In this document: positions 1 to 5,012 of the stretch, one piece after another
Layout of the letters: each line of letters begins with the position of its first letter
Position numbering within the stretch: the stretch's first letter is position 1
DNA from: Planctomycetota bacterium
GTDB lineage: Bacteria; Planctomycetota; SBBH01; JAHFOU01
NCBI GenBank assembly: GCA_023261525.1
Contig: JAHFOU010000192.1
Span: forward strand, 1 to 5,012
Reading direction: 5' to 3'
Length of the DNA: 5,012 bases
The notes under the pieces: model-generated
Database searches by the model: none
Told to the model about the DNA's origin: nothing
The model's input: the letters and a program-made list of their open reading frames with translations, nothing else
Translations under genes and position numbers: made by a program

Positions 1-161
1 AGGTAGCCCTCAAGCTCGGCGCGACGGGAGGGATCCACGGCCTGGGCCTTGCGCCAGGCCTTGACGGCCTCCGGGAAGCGTCCGGCCTTGTAGGCGGCCT
101 TCCCCTGCTCCACCAGGACTCCGTACTCCTTGACGGAGAACATGTCCTTTTCAGCGGTCAT
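1..161 (-). CDS. TPR-like repeat protein, N-terminal fragment (3' end outside window)
   Basis: Only the first 53 residues are in the window; the rest lies beyond the left edge. The visible part is two amphipathic helices with a tetratricopeptide spacing: G20, Y24, A32, W36, A39 and P44, in a segment reading roughly G-KAAYKAGRFPEAVKAWRKA-..DP. TPR proteins are scaffolds for protein-protein contacts; partner and location cannot be told from this fragment. There is no signal peptide or membrane segment at the N-terminus, so a cytoplasmic protein is more likely. It begins 8 nt after the stop of the FHA-GAF-HD-GYP gene, so it is probably its operon partner. The ATG at 161 has only a weak GGAT element (172-175, overlapping the upstream stop) and may depend on translational coupling. 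An ATG at 143 (residue 7) is an alternative start. The reading frame and TPR resemblance are well supported, the function is not. Confidence 0.72.
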   Translation of the reverse strand, partial: MTAEKDMFSVKEYGVLVEQGKAAYKAGRFPEAVKAWRKAQAVDPSRRAELEGY

Positions 162-169
162 CGGCAAAG

Positions 170-1678
170 CTATCCGGACGTCGCCGCGCCGGAGGCGATG
201 GCCTCGGCCCAGCCCTCGTCGTAGAGCATCTCGGGGGCATGGAGCTGGCCGTTGCGGTACGCCAGGACCAGGGCCTGGGCGACCGCGGCGTCGAACTGCT
301 TGCCGGCCATGGTCTGGAGCTCCTTGAGCACCTCCTTGGGCGGCAGGCCGGCCCGGCCCACCCCCCCGGTCGTCGTCAGGTGGTCGTACCAGTTGGCCAG
401 CATCACGATGCGTCCGGTCACCGGGATCTCGTCGCCCTTGCTCCCGCGCGGGAAGCCGGAGCCGTCCATGCGCTCGTGGTGGAACTTCACCCCCAGCGAG
501 AACTCGGCCATGTCGGGGACCCGCTCCAGCAGGCGCTCCCCCATGAGGACGTGCTCGGACGGGATCCTCACGCCGGAGCCTGGGTTCGCGGAGGCCGGCG
601 AGCCCTTGAGCGCGATCTTGCCGATGTCGTGCAGGAGGGCGGACAGCTGGATCTTGTGGGCCTCGAGCTCGGGCAGGCCCATCTGCCGCGCCACGGCCAG
701 GGAGTAGGCGGCGACGCGCTCGGAGTGGCCCTTGGTCTCGGGATCCCGCATCTCCTCCACGGCGACCAGGGAGCGCACCATCTGCAGGACGCCGGCCCGC
801 TGGCGCTCGTGGATGATGGCGTTCTCCAGGGCGATCCCGGCCTGCATCCCGATCGCGGCGATGAGCTCCAGGTCCTCGGAGCGGAACGGGGGCGCCCCCG
901 ACTTGCGGGCCAGGTAGACCACGCCGCGCACGGTCTCGTGGGAGACCAGGGGGGCGCAGAGCACGGGGCCGATGCGGTGCATCACCACGGAGCGCTGGTC
1001 GCGGAAGCGGGTGTCGCTCAGGGCCTCGGCCGTGATGACGGCCCGGGACTCCTGGATGGCCTGGCGGGCGATGGAGCCGGAGATCTTGGCAGGCTGGCCC
1101 CAGGTGGCCTGGGAGCTCAGGACCCCCTTCTGGGGATCCTTGATGAAGACGTATCCGGAGTCGGCCTTCACCGCGGCCGCGGAAAGCTCCAGGACCCTGG
1201 ACAGGAGGGGACGGGTCTCGCGCAGGGATGCGATGGCCTTGCTCACACGGTACAGGGCCTCCAGGCCACCACCGCCCTGCTTGGCTTCCCGGCGGTCCTC
1301 GCCCTCGAGATGGAAGACCACCGTGGCCGAAAGGCGCTGCTCGTCCGGAAGGAACTCGGGCTCGGCCGCGCCGTCCACCTGGATCGCGCCCTGGCCGCTC
1401 TCGAAGACGAGCACGGTCTCGCCGACGAGGACCTGGTCCCCTTCCTTCAGGAGCTCCTCCTCGATGCGCTGGTCGTTGACGAAGGTGCCGTTCTTGCTTC
1501 CCAGGTCGCGGACGAAGTACATGTCCCCGACGCGGAAGAACTCCGCATGCCTGCGGGAGGAGGAGAGGTCCATCAGGGTCAGGCCCTCCCCGGGGTCCCG
1601 GCCCACCACCAGGGGATGTTCGTCCAGGGGCACGAGGTGGCCCTGCTGTGGCCCCTGCTTAATGCGGATGTTCGGCAT
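170..1678 (-). CDS. FHA-GAF-HD-GYP signalling protein, putative cyclic-di-GMP phosphodiesterase
   Basis: A 502-residue soluble protein with three domains. An FHA domain (about 1-95) has G26-R27, S39-S41 with H44, and SKNGT at 61-65; FHA domains bind phosphothreonine peptides. A linker of about 40 residues follows. A GAF domain (about 138-292) is a probable ligand or dimer-sensing module. An HD-GYP domain (about 300-480) follows; this family hydrolyses cyclic-di-GMP. Visible metal-site residues are E314, H318, H350-D351, K354, H376 and H400-H401. The signature is DGSGFP at 405-410 (GFP instead of GYP), and the position that is normally Asp in the 'VAD.FDA' motif is N429 (LANWYD), so catalysis may be altered. 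The ATG at 1678 overlaps the upstream ATPase stop by one base (TGATG) and has a GGAGG site 7 nt before it. No membrane segment or signal peptide is seen. Its place behind an ABC exporter suggests co-expression; a regulatory link between them is inference. Domain calls are firm, enzymatic activity is uncertain. Confidence 0.94.
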   Translation of the reverse strand: MPNIRIKQGPQQGHLVPLDEHPLVVGRDPGEGLTLMDLSSSRRHAEFFRVGDMYFVRDLGSKNGTFVNDQRIEEELLKEGDQVLVGETVLVFESGQGAIQVDGAAEPEFLPDEQRLSATVVFHLEGEDRREAKQGGGGLEALYRVSKAIASLRETRPLLSRVLELSAAAVKADSGYVFIKDPQKGVLSSQATWGQPAKISGSIARQAIQESRAVITAEALSDTRFRDQRSVVMHRIGPVLCAPLVSHETVRGVVYLARKSGAPPFRSEDLELIAAIGMQAGIALENAIIHERQRAGVLQMVRSLVAVEEMRDPETKGHSERVAAYSLAVARQMGLPELEAHKIQLSALLHDIGKIALKGSPASANPGSGVRIPSEHVLMGERLLERVPDMAEFSLGVKFHHERMDGSGFPRGSKGDEIPVTGRIVMLANWYDHLTTTGGVGRAGLPPKEVLKELQTMAGKQFDAAVAQALVLAYRNGQLHAPEMLYDEGWAEAIASGAATSG

Positions 1679-2376
1679 CAGGCACCCTCCGAAAGAAGAC
1701 CGTCCTTCATGCGCACCGCCCGGCGCGCCCGCCGGCCCAGGGCCTCGTTGTGGGTCACCACCACCACGGCGGTGCCCTCCCGGGCCATGCCCTCCAGCAG
1801 GCGGATGATACCCTCTCCGGACTCGGTGTCCAGGTTCCCGGTGGGCTCGTCGGCCAGCAGAAGGGCCGGCTGGTGGATCAGGGCTCTCGCCAGGGCCACG
1901 CGCTGGCGCTCCCCCCCGGAAAGCTGGGGCGGCCGGTGGCCCGCCCGTTGGGAAAGCCCCATGCGTTCGAGCAGGGCCTCCGCCCGGGAACGGGCCGGTC
2001 CGGACGCGCCGGGCCAGGCAAGCGGGGACGTTCGGATCATGGCGGGCAGGAGCACGTTCTCCAGGGCGGAGAGCTCCGGCACCAGATGGAAGGACTGGAA
2101 GACGAAGCCGATCCGGGTGTTCCGCCAGAGGGAGAGCTGGCGTTCATTCGCCGTGGAGGTCGTCTGGCCTTCCAGGGCGAGCTCCCCGGCGTCCGGACGC
2201 TCGATGAGGCCCAGGCAGTGCAGGAGGGTGGACTTCCCCGATCCGGAGACGCCCAGGATGGCCAGGAAGTCCCCGGAGGCCACGTCCAGGTCCACGCCCC
2301 TCAGGGCATGGACGGGACCAGCCCCCGAAGGATAGGTCCGAGCAAGGCCGCGGGCCCTCAGGATGGGGCTAGCCAT
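1678..2376 (-). CDS. ABC transporter ATP-binding protein, LolD/MacB class
   Basis: A 232-residue stand-alone nucleotide-binding subunit. Walker A is GVSGSGKST (42-50), the Q-loop glutamine is Q94, the signature is LSGGERQR (152-159), Walker B is ALLLADEP (171-178), followed by the D-loop at N181-D183, with the switch histidine H209. The 'ADEPTGNLD' stretch and the length are typical of the LolD/MacB/FtsE group, which powers lipoprotein release from the inner membrane or tripartite export instead of classical import. All catalytic residues are present, so it should be active. The start at 2376 is chosen because it places the usual short N-terminus before the first strand and has GGAGG (2386-2390) 9 nt upstream. 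Upstream in-frame codons would run inside the permease gene. It overlaps the permease end by 8 nt and the next gene by 1 nt, so the three are translationally coupled. LolD is the best guess because the permease resembles LolC/E; a MacB-type role is the alternative. Confidence 0.95.
   Translation of the reverse strand: MASPILRARGLARTYPSGAGPVHALRGVDLDVASGDFLAILGVSGSGKSTLLHCLGLIERPDAGELALEGQTTSTANERQLSLWRNTRIGFVFQSFHLVPELSALENVLLPAMIRTSPLAWPGASGPARSRAEALLERMGLSQRAGHRPPQLSGGERQRVALARALIHQPALLLADEPTGNLDTESGEGIIRLLEGMAREGTAVVVVTHNEALGRRARRAVRMKDGLLSEGA
1686..1690 (-). promoter_or_regulatory. Ribosome binding site of the FHA-GAF-HD-GYP gene inside the ATPase gene
   Basis: The minus strand reads GGAGG, 7 nt before the ATG at 1678, within the last codons of the ATPase gene. 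Together with the TGATG stop-start overlap it supports both the chosen start and coupled translation. Confidence 0.75.
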
Positions 2377-3616
2377 TGCGCAGGGCCTCCGCGGGCTGGA
2401 GGCGGGAAGCCCGCCAGGCGGGCCAGAGCCCGGCCAGGGCGCTGGCCAGGACCGCCCCAATGGCGATGGCGGCGATGGCCCCGGGACGGATCAGGACGGG
2501 GATGCCGTCCGTGCCATAGGCCCGGGCCATGTAGAAGCCGCTCCAGCCGAAGGCGTGCTGGAGCCAGGCGTCGATCCCGTTGATGTGGCGGAGGAAGGGC
2601 AGGCCCACCGCCAGGGCCAGGGAGGTCCCCAGCAGGCCGATGGTCGTGCTGGAGACGAGGAAGACCGAGGCGATGCCGGCCGGCCGGCCCCCCAGGGCCT
2701 TGAGGACCCCGATCTCCCCGATCTTGTGGGTGACCTGCATGTTGAGCACGGCCAGGATCCCGAAGCCGGCCAGCACGATCATGAAGGCCAGGATGATGGC
2801 GATGATCTGGTTTTCCACTTCCAGCATCTCCACCTGCTGTTCCGCGAATCGGGTCCATCCCCAGACGCGGTAGGACGGTCCCAGGGCCTCCTGGATGGAC
2901 GAGGCGGCCAGCGTGTCGTCCAGGCCCTCGGCCAGGCGGACATGGAGACGGTTGGCGCAGGGCGGATGGTTCAGGCGGAAGAGGCGCTGGGCCTGGGCAA
3001 GCGGAAGGTAGACCCCCATGGCATCGTCCTCATAGGAGCGCGACAGGAAGCGCCCGGCGACCCGTGCGGGGATGCGGCTGACCGAGGGCGCCGTGGGCGT
3101 GGGCGCGTAGGAGAGGGATTCCGCGGCGGTGAAGAGGTCCACCTCGTCCCCCTCGTCGGCGATCTCCAGCTTGTCCCCCAGGAAGACGGCAGCGGCGTCC
3201 CCCGGCGCCGGAGGCCAGGACGACGGCCCCTTGCGCTGGGCGGCCACGTAGCGCTTCAGGTCCTGGGAGGCCTCGGGATCCGCGAAGTCCAGGCCATGGA
3301 CCAGGACCCCCTTGGAATAGGAGCCCTGTCGGACCAGGCCCGCCCCCTCCACGACGGGCCAGGCGGCCTTCACCCCGGGCACCTGGCGGATGCGCCGGCA
3401 GAGGGCCTCGTAGTCGTCCATCCTCAGGCCGTGGGGACGCACGACCACCACGTCGGAAAGGGATCCGCGCAGGGTCCTGCGGCTGAAATCCTCCAGGCCC
3501 CACATCACGGACAGGACCACCACCATGGCGAGGACGCCCACGAAGACCATGCCCACGGCGAGATAGGTCAGCCAGAGGGAGCGGAGGTAGCGGTAGGCGA
3601 GGAAGAGGACGTACAT
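2369..3616 (-). CDS. ABC transporter permease, LolC/LolE-like (FtsX family)
   Basis: A 415-residue inner-membrane protein with the LolC/E layout: TM1 at about 18-40, a large periplasmic domain (about 45-265), then TM2 (about 270-292), TM3 (about 318-340) and TM4 (about 378-400) forming the FtsX domain. Family marks are VVVLSVMWGLE after TM1 (LolC/E usually SVMNGFE), the cytoplasmic coupling segment HKIGEIGVLKALGG (297-310) between TM2 and TM3, and the C-terminal WRASRLQPAEALR. LolC/E proteins extract mature lipoproteins from the inner membrane and pass them to LolA. The start at 3616 is chosen because the protein begins there with the typical short cytoplasmic Y-RYLRS lead into TM1; upstream codons in frame lie over rnpA. 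Only a weak Shine-Dalgarno (AGG, 4 nt spacing) is present. It is the first gene of the operon. No second permease lies in the window, so it may act as a homodimer, or its partner is elsewhere. FtsX-family membership is firm; the lipoprotein substrate is inference. Confidence 0.93.
   Translation of the reverse strand: MYVLFLAYRYLRSLWLTYLAVGMVFVGVLAMVVVLSVMWGLEDFSRRTLRGSLSDVVVVRPHGLRMDDYEALCRRIRQVPGVKAAWPVVEGAGLVRQGSYSKGVLVHGLDFADPEASQDLKRYVAAQRKGPSSWPPAPGDAAAVFLGDKLEIADEGDEVDLFTAAESLSYAPTPTAPSVSRIPARVAGRFLSRSYEDDAMGVYLPLAQAQRLFRLNHPPCANRLHVRLAEGLDDTLAASSIQEALGPSYRVWGWTRFAEQQVEMLEVENQIIAIILAFMIVLAGFGILAVLNMQVTHKIGEIGVLKALGGRPAGIASVFLVSSTTIGLLGTSLALAVGLPFLRHINGIDAWLQHAFGWSGFYMARAYGTDGIPVLIRPGAIAAIAIGAVLASALAGLWPAWRASRLQPAEALRNG
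2386..2390 (-). promoter_or_regulatory. Ribosome binding site of the ABC ATPase inside the permease gene
   Basis: The minus strand reads GGAGG, 9 nt before the ATG at 2376. It decides for this start over upstream in-frame codons (up to 2460), which lack comparable support and would encode a Pro/Gly-rich extension unlike the family. Confidence 0.7.
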
Positions 3617-3627
3617 CGAGCCTGGAC

Positions 3628-3655
3628 TGGACAGGATAGCAGAATCCGCTACGGT
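3628..3655 (+). promoter_or_regulatory. Possible sigma-70-type promoter for rnpA-yidD
   Basis: TGGACA (3628-3633) is one base from TTGACA. After 16 bp comes TACGGT (3650-3655), which keeps the T, A and final T of TATAAT. The predicted transcript start falls at or within a base or two of the rnpA ATG (3662), which would make a leaderless message and fits the missing Shine-Dalgarno. The -10 match is poor, so confidence is low. Confidence 0.25.
3633..3641 (-). promoter_or_regulatory. Possible extended -10 element for the ABC permease operon
   Basis: On the minus strand this reads TGCTATCCT, matching the extended -10 form TGnTAnnnT. A transcript start about 7 nt downstream would give a leader of about 9-10 nt before the permease ATG at 3616. 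No convincing -35 box sits at the right distance, which extended -10 promoters can tolerate. In GC-rich DNA such matches arise by chance, so this is tentative. Confidence 0.3.
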
Positions 3656-3661
3656 ACGGGA

Positions 3662-4000
3662 ATGCCCGCCGCCTTCCCCCCCACGGCCCGCGTCCTGAAA
3701 GGGGCGGATTTCGCCAGGGCCCTGGCCCGGGGACGCCGGCGCCGGGACCCCCTCCTCTCCGTGACCGCCTGCCCGAACGGCCTGGAGGGATCCCGCCTGG
3801 GCCTGGCCGTCTCCCGCAAGGCCGGCAACGCCGTGCATCGCAACCGCATCAAGCGCCTCGTGAGGGAGGCCTTCCGCCTGAACCGCGCCGCCATCCCCGC
3901 CGGGTTCGATTATGTCGTCGGTCCCCAGGGGAAGGCGTGGTCCCTGGCCGGGGTCTCGGAAAGCCTGCTCCGCCTGACCCGGGAAGCCTCCGGGAGCTAA
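3662..4000 (+). CDS. rnpA: Ribonuclease P protein component
   Basis: The 112-residue basic protein subunit of RNase P, which with the catalytic RNA (rnpB) removes 5' leaders from precursor tRNAs in the cytoplasm. The signature lies at 48-72: GLAVSRKAGNAVHRN followed by RIKRLVREAFR, including the RNR motif at 60-62. The N-terminal VLKGADFARAL corresponds to the family's 'L.k..dF..v' helix, with F17 as the conserved aromatic. Length is normal (usual range about 105-130). The C-terminal strand reads FDYVVGPQGKA, without the common Arg after the hydrophobic strand. The ATG at 3662 is the only plausible start: no ATG, GTG or TTG lies in frame in the 45 nt before it. No Shine-Dalgarno precedes it. 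It diverges from the ABC operon and is followed after 3 nt by yidD. The usual upstream neighbour rpmH is absent here. Confidence 0.95.
   Translation: MPAAFPPTARVLKGADFARALARGRRRRDPLLSVTACPNGLEGSRLGLAVSRKAGNAVHRNRIKRLVREAFRLNRAAIPAGFDYVVGPQGKAWSLAGVSESLLRLTREASGS
3992..3996 (+). promoter_or_regulatory. Ribosome binding site of yidD inside rnpA
   Basis: GGGAG lies in the last codons of rnpA, 7 nt before the yidD ATG. It fixes the yidD start and indicates that ribosomes ending rnpA can reinitiate on yidD. Confidence 0.7.
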
Positions 4001-4003
4001 AGG

Positions 4004-4219
4004 ATGGCACGCTTCCTGGCCTGGCTGGTGGGGCTCTACCAGACGGGGATCTCCCCCCTCCTCGGTGGGGGATGCCGTTTCACCCCGAACTGCTCGAGCT
4101 ATGCCCGCCAGGCCCTGCACCGGCACGGGGCCGCCCGGGGCAGCGTCCTGGCCCTGCGCCGGATCCTGCGCTGCCAGCCCTGGGGCGGGAGCGGCGAGGA
4201 TCCGGTCCCGGAGGCCTAG
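4004..4219 (+). CDS. yidD: Membrane protein insertion efficiency factor YidD
   Basis: A 71-residue protein of the YidD (DUF37, formerly 'haemolytic') family, which sits at the inner membrane on an amphipathic N-terminal helix and assists YidC in membrane-protein insertion. Every hallmark is visible: L11-Y12-Q13, ISPLLGGGCRFTPNCSSYA (16-34) with C24 and C30, H41-G42, RRILRCQPW (52-60) with C57, and the C-terminal DPVP (66-69). Length is normal. The ATG at 4004 is set by GGGAG (3992-3996) 7 nt upstream, a site that lies inside the end of rnpA, so the two genes are a coupled pair. Its last base lies in the CTAG tetramer shared with the stop codon of the convergent GspF/PilC-like gene. yidC, which usually follows, is not present. 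Confidence 0.96.
   Translation: MARFLAWLVGLYQTGISPLLGGGCRFTPNCSSYARQALHRHGAARGSVLALRRILRCQPWGGSGEDPVPEA
4216..4219. other. CTAG palindrome shared by two convergent stop codons
   Basis: The plus-strand TAG of yidD (4217-4219) and the minus-strand TAG of the GspF/PilC-like gene (4218-4216) are read from the same CTAG tetramer, so the two genes overlap tail to tail by 4 bp. No hairpin followed by a T-run was found nearby on either strand, so any terminator must lie within the coding sequence of the opposing gene or be rho-dependent. Confidence 0.9.
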
Positions 4220-5012
4220 AGGGAGCCGAGAATCCCGAGGACGATCAGCGCCATCACGCCGAGGTTGAGAGCATGCTTGAGCAGGCTTAGGGCCTCCCGG
4301 GTGCTCCTCTCCGCCGATTCCCTGGACTGAAGTGCGATACGCCCGAAGACCTCGTCCAGGCTCCCGGCCTCCTCCCCGCTGGAGACCTCATGCAGCAGAA
4401 GGGGATCCAATCCCCCGAAGGAGGCCAGGGCTTCCTGGAAGCGCCAGCCTCCTGCAAAGCGCCCGGAAGCCTCCCGCCCCGCGACCAGCCATCGGGGATT
4501 TCCCGAGGCCTCGGCAGCCATCGCCATGGACTCCCCCGGCAGGAGGCCCGCGGCCTGGCAGGCATGCAGGGCATGGAAGAGACGGGCCTCCGCGTGGCGT
4601 TTCAGGACAGGACCCAGGAGGGGAATGCCTTCCAGAAGAAGACGGAGGAATGGCCAGGCGCAGTAGCCGACCGCAACCAAGACCCAGAGGACCAGCAAGG
4701 GGATGCAGGCGATCCGGAAATACCCTTCGACCGTGAGCTTGCCCGCGATCAAAGGCACCAGAGGAGGGATGAGGCAGACCGCATGGATTTGGAATACAGG
4801 GAGAAGCAGGTTTCCGAGAGCAAGCCTCCGCATCTCCTGGCGGAACTCCAGGTCCCTGGCCAGGAGGCGGACCCCCTCCTCCAAGCGGCCCGACCGCTCA
4901 CAGGCTTCCAGGAGGCCGGCCTGGGCGCCTTCCAGGAGCCCGGGCTGGAGGCGGAAGGCCTGGGCCAGGGTATAGCCTTTCTGGACCAGGAGGAGGATCT
5001 CCCGGACCCTGG
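4216..5012 (-). CDS. Type II secretion/type IV pilus inner-membrane platform protein (GspF/PilC family), C-terminal part
   Basis: The visible 264 residues run in from the right edge; the true start lies outside. The family has two T2SSF helical domains, each followed by membrane helices. Here the end of the first domain is seen (about 1-60, GYTLAQAF at 12-19, then LLEACERSGRLEEGV), then TM segments at about 66-90 and 98-126, the second domain (about 138-240, with SGEEAGSLDEVFGRIA at 211-226, the family's 'GE..G.L...L' motif), and a last TM at about 247-264. GspF/PilC anchors the assembly ATPase and pseudopilin or pilin polymerisation. A TTG at 4884 could be read as a start, but the frame continues upstream with a good first domain, so it is not. 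The C-terminus stops inside or just after the last TM, without the usual 10 or so further residues. GspF, PilC and other platform proteins cannot be told apart from this fragment. Confidence 0.88.
   Translation of the reverse strand, partial: RVREILLLVQKGYTLAQAFRLQPGLLEGAQAGLLEACERSGRLEEGVRLLARDLEFRQEMRRLALGNLLLPVFQIHAVCLIPPLVPLIAGKLTVEGYFRIACIPLLVLWVLVAVGYCAWPFLRLLLEGIPLLGPVLKRHAEARLFHALHACQAAGLLPGESMAMAAEASGNPRWLVAGREASGRFAGGWRFQEALASFGGLDPLLLHEVSSGEEAGSLDEVFGRIALQSRESAERSTREALSLLKHALNLGVMALIVLGILGSL

Larger units (their letters stand above)
3617..3661. promoter_or_regulatory. Divergent intergenic promoter region between the ABC operon and rnpA-yidD
   Basis: These 45 bp are the longest non-coding stretch in the window and must hold the start signals for both outward-reading gene groups unless a promoter lies inside a gene. 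It contains the short direct repeats CTGGA-CTGGA (3622-3631) and TACGG-TACGG (3650-3659) and a weak GGAT/ATCC inverted repeat (3634-3647, 6-nt loop). The location is strongly implied by gene orientation; the exact elements are not proven. Confidence 0.6.

Noticed and set aside
239..2335. A 698-codon open frame on the plus strand
   Set aside because: It lies antisense to the FHA-GAF-HD-GYP and ATPase genes, its product is a low-complexity Gly/Ala/His/Leu-rich sequence with no family resemblance, and long antisense frames are common in GC-rich DNA.
2377..2460. Longer start for the ABC ATPase
   Set aside because: The added 28 residues are Pro/Gly/Ser-rich and unlike LolD/MacB proteins, and the start at 2376 has a ribosome site.
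3634..3647. GGAT/ATCC inverted repeat in the divergent spacer as an operator or terminator
   Set aside because: Four base pairs with a six-base loop and no T-run are too weak to call.
2363..3661. In-frame upstream extension of rnpA across the antisense of the permease gene
   Set aside because: The frame is open only because of high GC content. The translated part is rich in Gly, Asp, His and Gln, resembles no protein, and RnpA of normal length begins at 3662.
3617..4126. N-terminal extension of the permease over rnpA and yidD
   Set aside because: It would add 170 residues of non-membrane, Pro/Gly-rich sequence antisense to two clear genes; the LolC/E-type N-terminus starts at 3616.
4220..4735. 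Plus-strand open frames opposite the GspF/PilC-like gene
   Set aside because: Arg/Pro-rich translations without recognisable motifs, lying entirely antisense to a gene with clear domain structure.
1..5012. tRNA, rRNA, CRISPR array, insertion sequence or attachment site
   Set aside because: Reading both strands showed no cloverleaf, regularly spaced repeats, transposase motifs or terminal inverted repeats; coding sequence covers almost the whole window.

Overview
The window is a GC-rich, gene-dense piece of a bacterial chromosome with seven protein-coding genes, two of them cut by the window edges. Lol-type/FtsX-type ABC export genes and a type II secretion/type IV pilus inner-membrane protein point to a two-membrane bacterium. 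The codon style and the mix of FHA, HD-GYP and secretion proteins suggest Acidobacteriota (Holophagae-like) or another deep GC-rich group such as Myxococcota. That placement is inference and not secure.

Left part, minus strand, reading from 3616 down to 1: a probable four-gene operon. It runs ABC permease of the LolC/E (FtsX) class (3616-2369), LolD/MacB-class ATPase (2376-1678), a three-domain FHA-GAF-HD-GYP signalling protein (1678-170), and the N-terminus of a TPR-like protein (161 to the left edge). Consecutive genes overlap by 8 nt and 1 nt, or are separated by 8 nt, so translational coupling is likely. The transporter pair would form a complete exporter (2 permease + 2 ATPase subunits). 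The third gene joins phosphothreonine-peptide recognition and a small-molecule sensor to a cyclic-di-GMP phosphodiesterase-type domain whose last metal-ligand position looks altered.

Middle, plus strand: rnpA (RNase P protein, 3662-4000) and yidD (membrane-protein insertion factor, 4004-4219). They are three bases apart and diverge from the ABC operon across a 45-bp intergenic region. The usual partners rpmH (upstream) and yidC (downstream) are not in their usual places.

Right part, minus strand: the C-terminal 264 residues of a GspF/PilC-family inner-membrane platform protein (right edge to 4216). It converges on yidD, and the two stop codons share one CTAG palindrome. No RNA gene, insertion sequence, CRISPR array or clear rho-independent terminator was seen, and there is no gene-free stretch longer than 45 bp. 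Nothing here amounts to a convincing new system. The most unusual points are the variant HD-GYP protein in an ABC-exporter operon, the relocated rnpA-yidD pair, and an excess of GGATCC words.
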